A stretch of DNA of 64,000 bases from Stenotrophomonas sp. VV52 (GCF_002893095.1 NZ_PKQQ01000002.1:62001-126000); one strand, 5' to 3'. Counted from the first letter of the stretch, positions 19,875 through 30,459 are shown. Notes: generated by a model not told the origin, from the sequence alone. Numbers and translations are program-made.

Positions 19875-21136
19875 TTAGCGTGAGTATGCCCGCGGTTCGC
19901 TCCCGGCCGGCGCCGCGTAGCGGTCGCGCAGCTCGGTCTGGCGCGAGCGCATCGGCATGGCCCGGCCACCCAGCCAGACCTGCTCGGCATAGTGGCCCAC
20001 GTCCAGCGGGTCGCCTTCCCACAGCACCAGGTCGGCCAGCTTGCCCGGCTCGATGCTGCCCACCTTGTCGCCCACCCCCAGCGCCTGTGCCGGCACCCGG
20101 GTCAGCCCGGCCAGGCCGTCCTGCCAGGGCAGGCCGTTGGCCACCGCGTTGCCGGCCAGCTGGCGCATCTTGCGCGCGTTGTGCGAGGGGTCGTCGCGCT
20201 GGGTGAAGCTGACCGGCACGCCGGCGGCGCGCAGGCGTGCGGCGTTTTCCAGCGTGGCGCCCAGCTGGTCGAAGCTGGCCGGCAGGTTGCCCAGCGCGTC
20301 GACGAACACCGGCACCCCGGCCTGCGCCAACTGCGGGGCCACCCGCCAGGCTTCAGCGCCGCCGGCGATGGCGATCTTCACCTTCTCGCGCGCGGCCCAG
20401 CGCAGCAGCTGGCGGATGTCGGCGGCGCGGTCCACTTCGACCACCAGGCGTCCCTGGCCGGCCAGGTAGCGGGCCAGCGTGGCGCGCCCGGCCGGCGTGA
20501 GCAGGGCATGCGGCGAATCGACCGGGACCCGGCCGCGCGCTTCGCTCACCATCTGCTCCAGCAGCATCCACTGCGCGGCGCGCGAGTTGCCGGTGAGTTC
20601 GGCGGCCGAAGAGCCCAGCCGCAGGTACAGCGCCAGCGGCCCGATCGGGTCGGCGCTGCCGTCCAGGCGCATCACCCCGCCCTGGCCGGCGACGAAGCCG
20701 CCGCCGCTGTTCGCACCCAGCGCGGTAAAGCCGATGCCGTCCAGCCGCGCGACCGGAATCAGCACCGACGACGGGTTGTAGGCCAGGGTCACATCGAATT
20801 CCGGACGCAGCGGCTGGTCTTCCAGCTTCAGCGTGCTGTCTACCGTGGTCGACTCGCCGGACACCTCTTCGATGCCGATGTCGGTGATGCCGCCGAACAG
20901 CGCCGGGGTCAGCGGGCGGCCGTTGGCCTCCACCACGGTCACCCCGGCCGGCGCGGCCAGGCCGGTGCCGACCGCGCGGATCACCCCGCCCTGGACCAGC
21001 ACGTCGCTGTGCTCCAGGCTGCCGCGCGCCGTGGCGGTGTGCACCGTGGCATTGCGCACCAGCAGGTCCTGCGCCCAGCTGGCCGGTGCCGCCGCCAGCA
21101 GCGCCAGCGCCAGCAGTGAAGCCTTCGAACGCGCGC

Positions 21137-21140
<4 letters not shown>
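19875..21140 (-). CDS. Amidohydrolase-like protein lacking the metal-binding HxH
   Basis: A 421-residue exported protein with a signal peptide (LALLAAAPASWAQ) and the amidohydrolase N- and C-terminal beta-sandwich (LLVRNATVHTATARG; GSIEPGKLADLVLWEGDPLD). Where active members have HxH after the first strand, this protein reads TPALFGGITDIG, and no HxD-type histidines are seen later. It probably has no hydrolase activity alone. It overlaps the upstream intact amidohydrolase by ATGA, so the two are translated together and may form a heterodimer. Confidence 0.82.
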
Positions 21141-22546
<1,406 letters not shown>

Positions 22547-22706
22547 GTTGTCCCCGATGCAGCGTGAAAGATCGTTCCGCGACGCTAGCCGCTGGGCGAG
22601 GCGTTGCCAAGTGACCAAGCGCACGGTGCGACCGTTTCCGGCTTGCTTATTCGTTCAAGCCCATGACAATTGGCCCACGAATACAGAGGCGGAACGGAAC
22701 CGGGCA

Positions 22707-23483
22707 ATGAAGAACAAGCAGGAAATCGTCGAGAACTGGCTGCCGCGCTACACCGGCGTGCCCTTGGACCAGTTCGGCCCGCACGTGCTGCTGACCAACT
22801 TCAGTGGCTACCTGCACGTGTTTTCCCACCTCACCGGCGCGCCGGTGCAGGGCCTGGACCGGCCGATGGCGAGCGTGACCCACGACGGCATCACGCTCAT
22901 CAACTTCGGCATGGGCAGCCCCAACGCGGCCATCGTGATGGACCTGCTCTCGGCGGTGATGCCCAAGGCGGTGCTGTTCCTCGGCAAGTGCGGGGGGCTG
23001 AAGCGCAAGAACCAGCTGGGCGACCTGATCCTGCCGATCGCCGCGATCCGCGGTGAGGGTACCTCCAGTGACTACCTGCCGCCGGAAGTGCCGGCGCTGC
23101 CGGCCTTCGCGCTGCAGCGGGCGGTGTCCACCACCATCCGCGACCTCGGCCACGACTACTGGACCGGCACCGTCTACACCACCAACCGGCGGGTCTGGGA
23201 GCACGACGAGGCGTTCAAGGAGCGCCTGCGGCTGATGCGCTGCATGGCCATCGACATGGAAACGGCCACCCTGTTCGCGGCCGGTTTCGCCAACCACATC
23301 CCGATCGGGGCGCTGCTGCTGGTCTCGGACCAGCCGATGATCCCGGACGGGGTCAAGACCGAGGCGTCCGACGCCAAGGTCAGCTCGCAGTTCGTCGAAA
23401 ACCATATCCAGATCGGCATCGAGGCGCTTAAGCTTATACGGCGCAACGGCAAGTCGGTCCGACACCTGCGCTTTGACGAGTGA
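22707..23483 (+). CDS. amn: AMP nucleosidase, short form
   Basis: A 258-residue enzyme of the purine nucleoside phosphorylase fold, expected to cleave AMP to adenine and ribose 5-phosphate. NFGMGSPNAAIVMDLL, GKCGGL and the catalytic DMETATLFAAGF are all seen. It corresponds to the catalytic C-terminal part of E. coli Amn and lacks the N-terminal regulatory domain, as is usual in Xanthomonadaceae. It is divergent from the amidohydrolase pair and followed 53 bp later by a DUF924 gene. Confidence 0.86.
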   Translation: MKNKQEIVENWLPRYTGVPLDQFGPHVLLTNFSGYLHVFSHLTGAPVQGLDRPMASVTHDGITLINFGMGSPNAAIVMDLLSAVMPKAVLFLGKCGGLKRKNQLGDLILPIAAIRGEGTSSDYLPPEVPALPAFALQRAVSTTIRDLGHDYWTGTVYTTNRRVWEHDEAFKERLRLMRCMAIDMETATLFAAGFANHIPIGALLLVSDQPMIPDGVKTEASDAKVSSQFVENHIQIGIEALKLIRRNGKSVRHLRFDE

Positions 23484-23536
23484 TGGCATTGGCAGGGGTG
23501 GACGCCGGGATGGCGCGCCGCCCGCAGGGGCAGTGA

Positions 23537-24076
23537 ATGGACGTGGCGGCAAACATCGTGGAGTTCTGGCGCGACGCGGGACCGGAGAAATGGTTCGCGC
23601 GCGATGACGCGTTCGATGCGCGTTTCCGCGAGATGTTCCAGGAGGAGCACTTCGCGGCGGCAAAGCGTGCGCGTGAGCATTGGCTGGCCACGTCCGAGGG
23701 CGCGCTGGCGCTGATGATCCTGCTCGACCAGTTCCCCCGCAACTGCTTCCGCGACACCGCCCATTCCTACGCCACCGACGGGCTGGCCCGCCACTACGCC
23801 ATGCGCGCGGTGGAAGAGGGGCTGGACCTGGAACTGGTGCCGAAGCTGCGCGCTTTCATCTACCTGCCGTTCGAACATTCGGAAGATCCGCAGGACCAGG
23901 AGCGGTCCGTGGCGATGTTCGATGTGCTCGGCGACAAGGAGTACCTGCAGTACGCCGAGCTGCACCGCGACATCATCCGGCGCTTCGGGCGGTTTCCGCA
24001 TCGGAATGCGGTGCTTGGGCGGATGCCTACGGCGGAGGAACTGGATTTCCTGGCTGAGGGTGGGTTTGCCGGCTGA
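23537..24076 (+). CDS. DUF924-family protein
   Basis: A 179-residue all-helical protein, recognisable by LIEFW-like start (VEFWRDAGPEKWF), LILLDQFPRNCFRDT, and the C-terminal FGRFPHRNAVLGR. The fold resembles tetratricopeptide proteins; function is unknown. It follows amn on the same strand and is closed by one REP and a bidirectional terminator. Confidence 0.85.
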   Translation: MDVAANIVEFWRDAGPEKWFARDDAFDARFREMFQEEHFAAAKRAREHWLATSEGALALMILLDQFPRNCFRDTAHSYATDGLARHYAMRAVEEGLDLELVPKLRAFIYLPFEHSEDPQDQERSVAMFDVLGDKEYLQYAELHRDIIRRFGRFPHRNAVLGRMPTAEELDFLAEGGFAG

Positions 24077-24089
24077 TTCGTTGGCGCGT

Positions 24090-24112
24090 TGACACGCATG
24101 GCGTGTCACTAC
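24090..24112 (-). repeat. Single GTAG-type REP (GACACGCCATGCGTGTC subfamily)
   Basis: Minus-strand unit 14 bp after the DUF924 stop codon, next to a terminator. Confidence 0.8.
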
Positions 24113-24129
24113 GCTGCGGCGGATCGCCC

Positions 24130-24162
24130 AAAAAAAACGCCGGCACTGCCGGCGTTTTTTTT
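24130..24162. terminator. Bidirectional intrinsic terminator
   Basis: CGCCGGC-ACT-GCCGGCG with eight A before and eight T after, between the convergent DUF924 and glutaredoxin-rhodanese genes. Confidence 0.88.
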
Positions 24163-24175
24163 CCGCGTTGTGCGA

Positions 24176-25102
24176 TCAATACTTCGGCACGCTGTTGTCC
24201 ACCGCATCCGACCAGGCGTCGATGCCGCCGGTGATGTTGTAAACCTTGCTGAAGCCCAGCGCACGGAACTGCTCGGCGGCCTGCGCGCTGCGGCCACCGT
24301 GGTGGCACAGGAAGGCCAGCGGGGTGTCCTTGGGCAGGGCTTCCAGGCGGGCGCGGTTATCGCCGTCGAAGGTTTCGAACGCACCGTCGATGGCGGCGAT
24401 GGCGCGCTCGTCGGCCGGGCGCACGTCCACGATGGTCACGCTGCCGGCGCGGCGCTGGTCGTCGGCGTCGCGCACCGACAGCTCCTGCACGGCCTTCGGC
24501 GCGTTCGGGTTGTCGATGGCCAGGCCCTTGCCGCGGATGTCGTCCACCCAGTCGATGGTGATGCCTTCGGCGCGGCGCGCGCTGGCCAGGTCGAACTGCA
24601 CGCGCAGGCCGTTGGACTCGGCAGCGATGGCGTTGTCGTCGTGCGGGGCCAGCTGGAAGTTCGGCTGGAACTGCGCGTCGATGCCCAGCTGCAGGGCGGC
24701 GCCGGGGGCGTCGGCCAGCGCGCCGCGCAGCATTTCCACGGCGGCCGGGGTCACGGTGATGCGCGGCGGGGTGCGGTCCGGGGCGGCCAGGCCGAGCACG
24801 CTGCTCAGCTCACCGCTGCTGGCCATCTGCAGGATGATGTCGCTGCCGCCAACCAGTTCGCCTTCGATGTACAGCTGCGGGATCGTCGGCCAGTCGCCGT
24901 AGGCCTTGATGCCTTCGCGGATCTCGGCGTCGGCCAGCACGTTGACGTGGGCGAACTCCACGCCCAGGTCCTGCAGCGCGCCCACGGCCTTGGCCGAGAA
25001 CCCGCACTGCGGCATGGTCGGCTGGCCCTTCATGAACAGCACGACGCGGTTGGCGGTGAGGATGGATTCGATGCGCGAGCGCAGGGCGGGATCAAGGGAC
25101 AT
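24176..25102 (-). CDS. grxD: Monothiol glutaredoxin (Grx4) fused to an A-type-carrier-like and a rhodanese domain
   Basis: A 308-residue three-part protein. Residues 1-105 are a CGFS monothiol glutaredoxin (PQCGFS, Cys33; WPTIPQLYI), which normally binds a 2Fe-2S cluster with glutathione. Residues about 112-203 look like an IscA/HesB fold (ITVTPAAVEMLRGAL, then GLAIDNPNAP) but hold no cysteine, so cluster binding there is unlikely. Residues about 215-308 are a rhodanese with active-site CHHGGRS (Cys266). It probably moves sulfur or Fe-S clusters. Convergent with DUF924. Confidence 0.9.
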   Translation of the reverse strand: MSLDPALRSRIESILTANRVVLFMKGQPTMPQCGFSAKAVGALQDLGVEFAHVNVLADAEIREGIKAYGDWPTIPQLYIEGELVGGSDIILQMASSGELSSVLGLAAPDRTPPRITVTPAAVEMLRGALADAPGAALQLGIDAQFQPNFQLAPHDDNAIAAESNGLRVQFDLASARRAEGITIDWVDDIRGKGLAIDNPNAPKAVQELSVRDADDQRRAGSVTIVDVRPADERAIAAIDGAFETFDGDNRARLEALPKDTPLAFLCHHGGRSAQAAEQFRALGFSKVYNITGGIDAWSDAVDNSVPKY

Positions 25103-25160
25103 GGCGTTCAGGGTCCGGAGTTTCGAACCGCTCATTCTACGCCGCATGGCATCATGGGGC

Positions 25161-25997
25161 ATGACTGTCCCGGAAACGTTGCATCGCATTCCCCGCCGCC
25201 CGTGGCGCTGGCTCCCCTGGCTGGTGGCCTCCCAGATGCTGGTGGTACTGGCCTGGTGGGCCTGGGGCTGGGCCGTCGGCCTGCCGCTGATGGTGGCCTC
25301 GCACGCGCTGTTCATGGTGCCGGTGTTCCTGCCCAACAGCCGTTTCTACGCGCCGGTGCTGAGCCGCCTGCCCGGGCCGGCGCCGCACGTATGGCTGACC
25401 CTCGATGACGGCCCTTCGGCCGAGACCCCGGCGGTGCTGGACCTGCTCGACCGCTACCAGGCCAAGGCCACCTTCTTCATGGTCGGCGAGCGCGCCGCCG
25501 CCCAGCCGGCACTGGTGCGCCAGGTGCTGGCGCGTGGCCATGACCTGGGCAACCACAGCCACAGCCACCCGCAGACCCGGTTCTGGCGGCTGGGCCCGGC
25601 GACGATGGCCGACGAAATCGCCCGCTGCCAGCAGACCCTGACCGACATCGCCGGCAGCCCGCCGCGCTGGTACCGCTCGGTGGTAGGCATGACCAACCCG
25701 TTCGTCGCCCCGGCGCTGAAGCGCTGGGACCTGACCCGGGTCGGCTGGAGCGCGCGCGGCTTCGACGGCGTGGACTGCCAGCCGCAGCAGGTCGTTGACC
25801 GCGTTGTGACTGACCTGAAACCCGGCGCGATCGTGCTGCTGCATGAAGGCGCTGCGCACGGTCACAACCTCGCGATCATTGAAGCGGTGTTGCAGGCGAT
25901 GCAGAAGCGCGGTCTGCAGGCAGTGCTGCCGGATGCGCCTGCTCCCACTGCTGGTGAACCCAGCTGCCCAGCGAGGCCTGCGCCCACAGCAGGGTGA
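25161..25997 (+). CDS. Polysaccharide deacetylase (NodB-type)
   Basis: A 278-residue membrane-bound enzyme. Two hydrophobic segments at the N-terminus (residues about 15-60) are followed by a NodB domain: LTLDDGPS holds the catalytic base and first metal ligand, and NHSHSHP the two metal histidines; LLHEGA is the last conserved motif. It removes acetyl groups from a sugar polymer, perhaps of the envelope. The ATG at 25161 is chosen over one 15 bp earlier. The C-terminal 40 residues (PAPTAGEPSCPARPAPTAG) are low-complexity and overlap a convergent gene by 122 bp. Confidence 0.85.
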   Translation: MTVPETLHRIPRRPWRWLPWLVASQMLVVLAWWAWGWAVGLPLMVASHALFMVPVFLPNSRFYAPVLSRLPGPAPHVWLTLDDGPSAETPAVLDLLDRYQAKATFFMVGERAAAQPALVRQVLARGHDLGNHSHSHPQTRFWRLGPATMADEIARCQQTLTDIAGSPPRWYRSVVGMTNPFVAPALKRWDLTRVGWSARGFDGVDCQPQQVVDRVVTDLKPGAIVLLHEGAAHGHNLAIIEAVLQAMQKRGLQAVLPDAPAPTAGEPSCPARPAPTAG

Positions 25998-26259
25998 TCG
26001 ACAGGCCCAGCGCCAGCACGCCGGTGACCCGGCGGCGCTGGTGCTGCAGCGCGCAGCCGATGCCCAGCAGCAGGCCCACGATGGTCACGCCCAGGCTGAC
26101 GAACAGCATCACCAGCACCGCGACCGGCACGTCCTGCATGTCCGCGTAGCGGGGCAGGTGCGCTACGTGCGCGGTGACCGCAAACAGCACCAGGGCCACC
26201 AGGCTCACCACCAGTGCGGCAACACCCAGCGCGGAATGGCGGGGCCCGGTCCTGGTCAT
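25876..26259 (-). CDS. Small membrane protein, function unknown
   Basis: A 127-residue protein with three hydrophobic segments (ALGVAALVVSLVALVLFAV, VAVLVMLFVSLGVTIVGLLL and GVLALGLSITLLWAQ) suggesting an inner-membrane protein like the DUF4190 type. It overlaps the methyltransferase gene by four bases (ATGA), so it belongs to that operon. Its 3' end runs antisense to the last 122 bp of the deacetylase gene. Confidence 0.6.
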   Translation of the reverse strand: MTRTGPRHSALGVAALVVSLVALVLFAVTAHVAHLPRYADMQDVPVAVLVMLFVSLGVTIVGLLLGIGCALQHQRRRVTGVLALGLSITLLWAQASLGSWVHQQWEQAHPAALPADRASASPATPLQ

Positions 26260-27014
26260 GCGATCTCCCCGCGCACGGCAACCACCAACCAGTTGTTGAA
26301 CGGCGTATTGCCATACAGCGGCGTCATCTGCAGCTGCAGCCCGGCCGCTTCCAGCGGTGCACGCACGCTGGCTGCGTCCGGATAATGGCGCGGGCGCGTG
26401 CCCATCCAGCCCACCAGATGGGCCAGCATGTCGGTGACGCGGGTGGTGCGGTCGCGGCCGCTGTTGTCGGCCAGCGTGGTGCGGATCACCAGTCGGCCAC
26501 CGGGCGCAACGCGCGCTGCTGCATCGCGCAGCAACACCGGTTGGGCCTCGGCCGGCAGGTACTGCAGCACATCCAGCAGGGCCACGCTGCCGTGGTGGTC
26601 GGGCAGGGCAGCACTGGCGTCCACGCAGTCGAAACGCGCCTCGGCCAGCGCCGCACGCGCACCGGCGCGCTGCGCGCGGGCAATCTTGTCGGCATCGATA
26701 TCCACGCCCAGATACGGCTGGCTGCGGTCATGCTGGCGCAGCACATGGGCCAGCAGGCCCAGCCCGCAGCCGATGTCCAGCAGCGGGCGCGAACACGGTG
26801 CCAGCGCCGCCAGCACGCCCGGGTACAGCGGGTCGCTGCCGAGCTTGCCGCGGCTGTAGTAGTAATCGCGGCGGTTGCCGAAGCGGTGCGCCGGGCGGTA
26901 CGCCTCGGCGATGCGGTGGGCCTGTTTCCTGGCCAGTGGTGATGCGTCCGTGCTCAGCGTGCTGCTCCGTTGTCCAAGAGGTTGCGCGCCACTGGCAAGG
27001 CCAGGCGCGTCCAT
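26256..27014 (-). CDS. SAM-dependent class I methyltransferase
   Basis: A 252-residue enzyme with the SAM-binding LLDIGCGLGLLAHVL, the acidic strand-2 end LGVDID, and VALLDVLQYL as motif II. RIAEAYRPAHRFGNRRDYYYSRGKL precedes the core. The only in-frame ATG is at 27014, overlapping the upstream SGNH hydrolase by 61 bp. Substrate unknown. It is third in an operon alaA, SGNH hydrolase, methyltransferase, small membrane protein. Confidence 0.82.
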   Translation of the reverse strand: MDAPGLASGAQPLGQRSSTLSTDASPLARKQAHRIAEAYRPAHRFGNRRDYYYSRGKLGSDPLYPGVLAALAPCSRPLLDIGCGLGLLAHVLRQHDRSQPYLGVDIDADKIARAQRAGARAALAEARFDCVDASAALPDHHGSVALLDVLQYLPAEAQPVLLRDAAARVAPGGRLVIRTTLADNSGRDRTTRVTDMLAHLVGWMGTRPRHYPDAASVRAPLEAAGLQLQMTPLYGNTPFNNWLVVAVRGEIA

Positions 27015-27577
27015 TCGGTGTACATCGCGGCGGACGGATGCAGGCCGTCTTCGACCAGCATCGCCGGTTCGGCACCGCGTTCGCGGCTGACGGGCGTGAT
27101 GTCCACGAAGGCCACGCCATGGTCGGCGCAGATCGCCTTCGCGGCGGCATTGTAGGCGTCCAGCTCGCGTGCGATCTGCGCGGGATCACGCTTGTTGTCT
27201 CGTGCGAATGGAGTCACACCCCAGTCCGGAATCGACAGCACCAGCACGCGCTTGGGGCGGTCTTCAGCAAACGCGATCGCGCGCTGCAGCAGCGCGGTGA
27301 AGCGCGGGCGGTAGTCGTCCACGCTGCGTCCGCGATACTGGTCGTTGACCCCGATCAGCAGGCTGACGAAGCCGAACGGACCCTGCGGTGCGGCGGCATC
27401 GATGCCTGCATCCAGCTCGTCGGTGGTCCAGCCGGTGGTGGCGATGATCTGCGGCTCGGCCACCACGTGACCGGCCTCCTGCAGCGCCGTGGCCAGCTGC
27501 ACCGGCCAACGCCCCGCCGGGGCCACGCCTTCACCGATGGTGTACGAATCGCCCAGCGCCAGGTAGGAAACCGCCAC
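26954..27577 (-). CDS. SGNH/GDSL-family esterase
   Basis: A 207-residue cytosolic hydrolase. Block I YLALGDSYTIGEG (nucleophile serine), block III LIGVNDQ and block V VEDGLHPS (catalytic Asp/His) are present. The GTG at 27577, directly after the alaA stop, is preferred to one at 27592 inside alaA. Substrate (acyl ester, thioester or acetyl-sugar) is undefined. It is co-transcribed with alaA. Confidence 0.85.
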   Translation of the reverse strand: MAVSYLALGDSYTIGEGVAPAGRWPVQLATALQEAGHVVAEPQIIATTGWTTDELDAGIDAAAPQGPFGFVSLLIGVNDQYRGRSVDDYRPRFTALLQRAIAFAEDRPKRVLVLSIPDWGVTPFARDNKRDPAQIARELDAYNAAAKAICADHGVAFVDITPVSRERGAEPAMLVEDGLHPSAAMYTEWTRLALPVARNLLDNGAAR

Positions 27578-27578
27578 C

Positions 27579-28853
27579 TCAGGCCACCGCACTGCGCGGC
27601 TTGAGGGGCACTACCTTGGTATTGGCTTCAGCGCGGCGCGCCAGCGCCCGGTCGATGCGCGCGAACACATCGCGCATCACCTCGGCCTCCGGCAGCAGGG
27701 TCACGCGGAAGTGGTGGCGGTAGGGCACGTTGAAGCTCGAGCCCGGCACCACCAGCACGCCTTCCTGGTTCATCAGGTCGAGTGCGAAATCGTGGTCGTC
27801 GAAACTGCGCGCCGCGTCGCCCACCACCGCCGGGAACGCATACAGCGCACCGGCCGGCGCCACCAGCGAAAGGTGCTCGCTGGCGTTGCAGGCCTCGATC
27901 ACCGCACGCCGGGTTTCATACAGGCGGCCACCGGGCGCGCACAGCACCGACACCGTGTCCGGCCCGTTCACCGCCGCATCGATGGCGTACTGGCCCGGCA
28001 CGTTCGCACACAGGCGCAGCGCGCTGAGCAGGTCCATCGCCGCGCGGAACTCGCCCAGGCGCTCGGCGGCGCCGGACAGCATCGCCCAGCCCACGCGCCA
28101 GCCGCAGGCGCGATGCACCTTGCTCAGGCCGCTGAAGGTGATGCACGGGTGCTCGCCGGCCAGTGGGGCCACCGGCTGGAACTGCGCGCCGTCGTACAGG
28201 ATCTGGTCGTAGATCTCATCGACCATCAGCAGCAGGTTGTGCTTGGCCGCAACGGCGACAATGCGCTCCAGCAGCTCGCGCGGGTAGCTGGCGCCGCTGG
28301 GGTTGTTCGGGTTGATCAGCACGATCGCGCGGGTGCGCGAGGACACCAGCGATTCGATCTCCACCGGGTCCGGCTGGAAGTTGTTCTCCGGCGCGCAGCG
28401 GTAGTACACCGGGCGGCCGTCGTTGAGGATGGTCGCCGCCGACCACAGCGGGTAGTCGGGCGAGGGCACAAGCACTTCGTCGCCGGGGTTGAGCAGGGCG
28501 CGCAGCGACAGGTCGATCAGCTCGCTCACCCCGTTGCCGATGAACACCCGGTCCGGGTGCGCGTCGGGGGCGCCACGGCGGGCATACGCGGCGGCAATCG
28601 CCTCGCGTGCCTCGGGCAGGCCCTGCTGGTGGGTGTAGGGGTCGGTGCGGCCCATGTCGTCGGCAATGGCGCGCTGCAGGTGCTCCGGCGCGCGGAACCC
28701 GAAGTTGCCCGGGTTGCCGATGTTCAGCTTGATCAGCTTGCGCCCCTGTGCCTCCAGCTCCCGCGCTCGCCGCGCCAGTTCGCCCCGGATCTCGTAGCGG
28801 ACTTCGGACAGGCGCTCGCGGGTAGCAAGCGGCTTCAGCGGGGGCGTTGACAT
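27579..28853 (-). CDS. alaA: Alanine-synthesising aminotransferase (AlaA-like)
   Basis: A 424-residue PLP-dependent class I aminotransferase. The PLP lysine is in FSGLSK (about Lys245), preceded by VDEIYDQILYDG and INPNNPSGA; LRLCANVPGQYAI and APGGRLYE match the AlaA/YfbQ subgroup, which transfers nitrogen from glutamate to pyruvate. The ATG is at 28853, divergent from rsgA with an 85-bp gap. First gene of a four-gene operon. Confidence 0.86.
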   Translation of the reverse strand: MSTPPLKPLATRERLSEVRYEIRGELARRARELEAQGRKLIKLNIGNPGNFGFRAPEHLQRAIADDMGRTDPYTHQQGLPEAREAIAAAYARRGAPDAHPDRVFIGNGVSELIDLSLRALLNPGDEVLVPSPDYPLWSAATILNDGRPVYYRCAPENNFQPDPVEIESLVSSRTRAIVLINPNNPSGASYPRELLERIVAVAAKHNLLLMVDEIYDQILYDGAQFQPVAPLAGEHPCITFSGLSKVHRACGWRVGWAMLSGAAERLGEFRAAMDLLSALRLCANVPGQYAIDAAVNGPDTVSVLCAPGGRLYETRRAVIEACNASEHLSLVAPAGALYAFPAVVGDAARSFDDHDFALDLMNQEGVLVVPGSSFNVPYRHHFRVTLLPEAEVMRDVFARIDRALARRAEANTKVVPLKPRSAVA

Positions 28854-28938
28854 GACTGGGCCGTGGTTTCGGGCATGGAAATCGCATGGTAGCGGAAATG
28901 CTGCGGTGCGGTTGCAGCCCTTCGCCTAGAATGGGGCC

Positions 28939-30027
28939 ATGAGCGAACCGATCGACTTCCGCGCCCTGCAGACCATGGGCTGGCCCTGGGCAGGCGCCCC
29001 CGAGCTGCCGGCCTGGCAGGCCCTGTTCGACGCCCACCCGCAGGCCCGCCCGGGCCGGGTGGTCGAACAGCACCGGACCGGCTACGTGGTGGCCGACGCC
29101 CCGGGCGCGGCGATCAAGACCGAATCGCCCGCCGAATGGCAGCGCCCGCGCTTCCCCAGCCACGAACGTGCGGCGGTGGGCGACTGGGTGCTGCTGGAAG
29201 GCAACCTGATCGTGGCGCTGCTGCCCCGCCGTACCGCAATCAAGCGCGGTGCAGCGGGCGAGCATTACCACCAGCAGGTGATCGCGGCCAACATCGATAC
29301 CGTGTTCATCGTCTGCGGGCTGGATTCGGACTTCAACCCGCGCCGGATCGAGCGCTACCTGATGCTGGTCGGCGGCGGTGGCGCGCGCCCGGTGGTGGTG
29401 CTGACCAAGGCCGACCAGACCGAATACAGCGAAGATGCCCTGGCCGTGCTCGAAGAGCTGGCTGCACAGGACATCCCGCTGCTGGCCATCAACGGCCGCG
29501 ACCCGGCCAGCGCCAGCGCGCTTCTGCCATGGCTGGGCGCCGGCCAGACCGTGGTCCTGGTCGGTTCCTCCGGCACCGGCAAGTCGACCCTGACCAATAC
29601 GCTGCTCGGCTACGAGCTGATGAAGACCGCCGAAGTGCGCGGCAACGACTCCAAGGGCCGCCACACCACCACCCACCGCGCGCTGATTCCAATGCCCTCC
29701 GGCGCCTGCCTGATCGACACCCCCGGCATGCGCGAGCTCAAGCCCACCGGTGAAGAAGCGCTGGGCGAAGTGGGCTTTGCCGACGTCGAAGCGCTGGCCG
29801 AACAGTGCCGCTTCCGCGACTGCGCCCACCAGCGCGAGCCCGGCTGCGCCGTGCGCGCGGCCATCGACTCCGGCGAGCTGGACGAAGAGCGGCTGCTGAA
29901 CTACTTCAAGCTGAAGGAAGAAGTGGCGGCGGCCGCTGCCAAGCTGGCAGTGCGCCAGGCGCAGCAGGCGATTGAACGCAAGCACGTGAGCAAGGGCGCC
30001 CAGTGGCGCCCGACCAAGAAGCGGTAA
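28939..30027 (+). CDS. rsgA: Ribosome small-subunit-dependent GTPase RsgA
   Basis: A 362-residue circularly permuted GTPase that checks the 30S subunit late in assembly. After an OB-fold, the motifs come in permuted order: TKAD (G4), GSSGTGKST (G1), and DTPGMREL (G3), then a C-terminal zinc-binding segment CRFRDCAHQREPGC. The ATG at 28939 is in good context. Divergent from alaA. Confidence 0.95.
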   Translation: MSEPIDFRALQTMGWPWAGAPELPAWQALFDAHPQARPGRVVEQHRTGYVVADAPGAAIKTESPAEWQRPRFPSHERAAVGDWVLLEGNLIVALLPRRTAIKRGAAGEHYHQQVIAANIDTVFIVCGLDSDFNPRRIERYLMLVGGGGARPVVVLTKADQTEYSEDALAVLEELAAQDIPLLAINGRDPASASALLPWLGAGQTVVLVGSSGTGKSTLTNTLLGYELMKTAEVRGNDSKGRHTTTHRALIPMPSGACLIDTPGMRELKPTGEEALGEVGFADVEALAEQCRFRDCAHQREPGCAVRAAIDSGELDEERLLNYFKLKEEVAAAAAKLAVRQAQQAIERKHVSKGAQWRPTKKR

Positions 30028-30036
30028 CGCCTGGCG

Positions 30037-30459
30037 TCATTGGTAGGCGCCGCTTTGGATGGCGCTCAATAGCCGCATGACCGAGTCGCGACCGGCGGGG
30101 GTGTCCATTACCTCGGCCGGGGCCCGACCGCCCAGGGCCGGCTGCGGCCGCTGGATCCAGTCGCCCACCCACCGCTCCACATCGAAGGTGCCGGCCTCAG
30201 CTCTGTCTGGCTCGGCCGCCAGCATGTCTTCAACGCGGTTGATGAGCTCCGTCACGCCGGGCGCGGACTGCCCGTTAGTTCCTGCGCACAGGGACTCTTC
30301 GCGCATCTTCTTGATGGAGTCGGCTTTGGGGCTGTGCACGAAGGTCTGGAAAGTGACGGTGCCGTCGAATATCCCATCAATGGGCTCTCTGACCACCTGG
30401 TAAGGCACGCCATCGCGCTCGATCCAGCCCTCTTTGGCAAGCGGCGCCCCGCGTAGCAA
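30037..30459 (-). CDS. DUF2384 (MbcA/ParS/Xre antitoxin C-terminal) protein without partner
   Basis: About 140 residues. The C-terminal 50 (WVGDWIQRPQPALGGRAPA, then DSVMRLLSAIQSGAY) match the toxin-binding domain of MbcA/ParS/Xre antitoxins. The region before it (GWIERDGVPYQVVREPIDGI) is codon-biased and looks real. No RES-type toxin gene is adjacent. Only a TTG (30459) gives this full length; ATG 30306 would give 89 residues. The poor start suggests loss of the 5' end, or a partner elsewhere. It is convergent with rsgA, nine bases from its stop. Confidence 0.65.
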   Translation of the reverse strand: MLRGAPLAKEGWIERDGVPYQVVREPIDGIFDGTVTFQTFVHSPKADSIKKMREESLCAGTNGQSAPGVTELINRVEDMLAAEPDRAEAGTFDVERWVGDWIQRPQPALGGRAPAEVMDTPAGRDSVMRLLSAIQSGAYQ

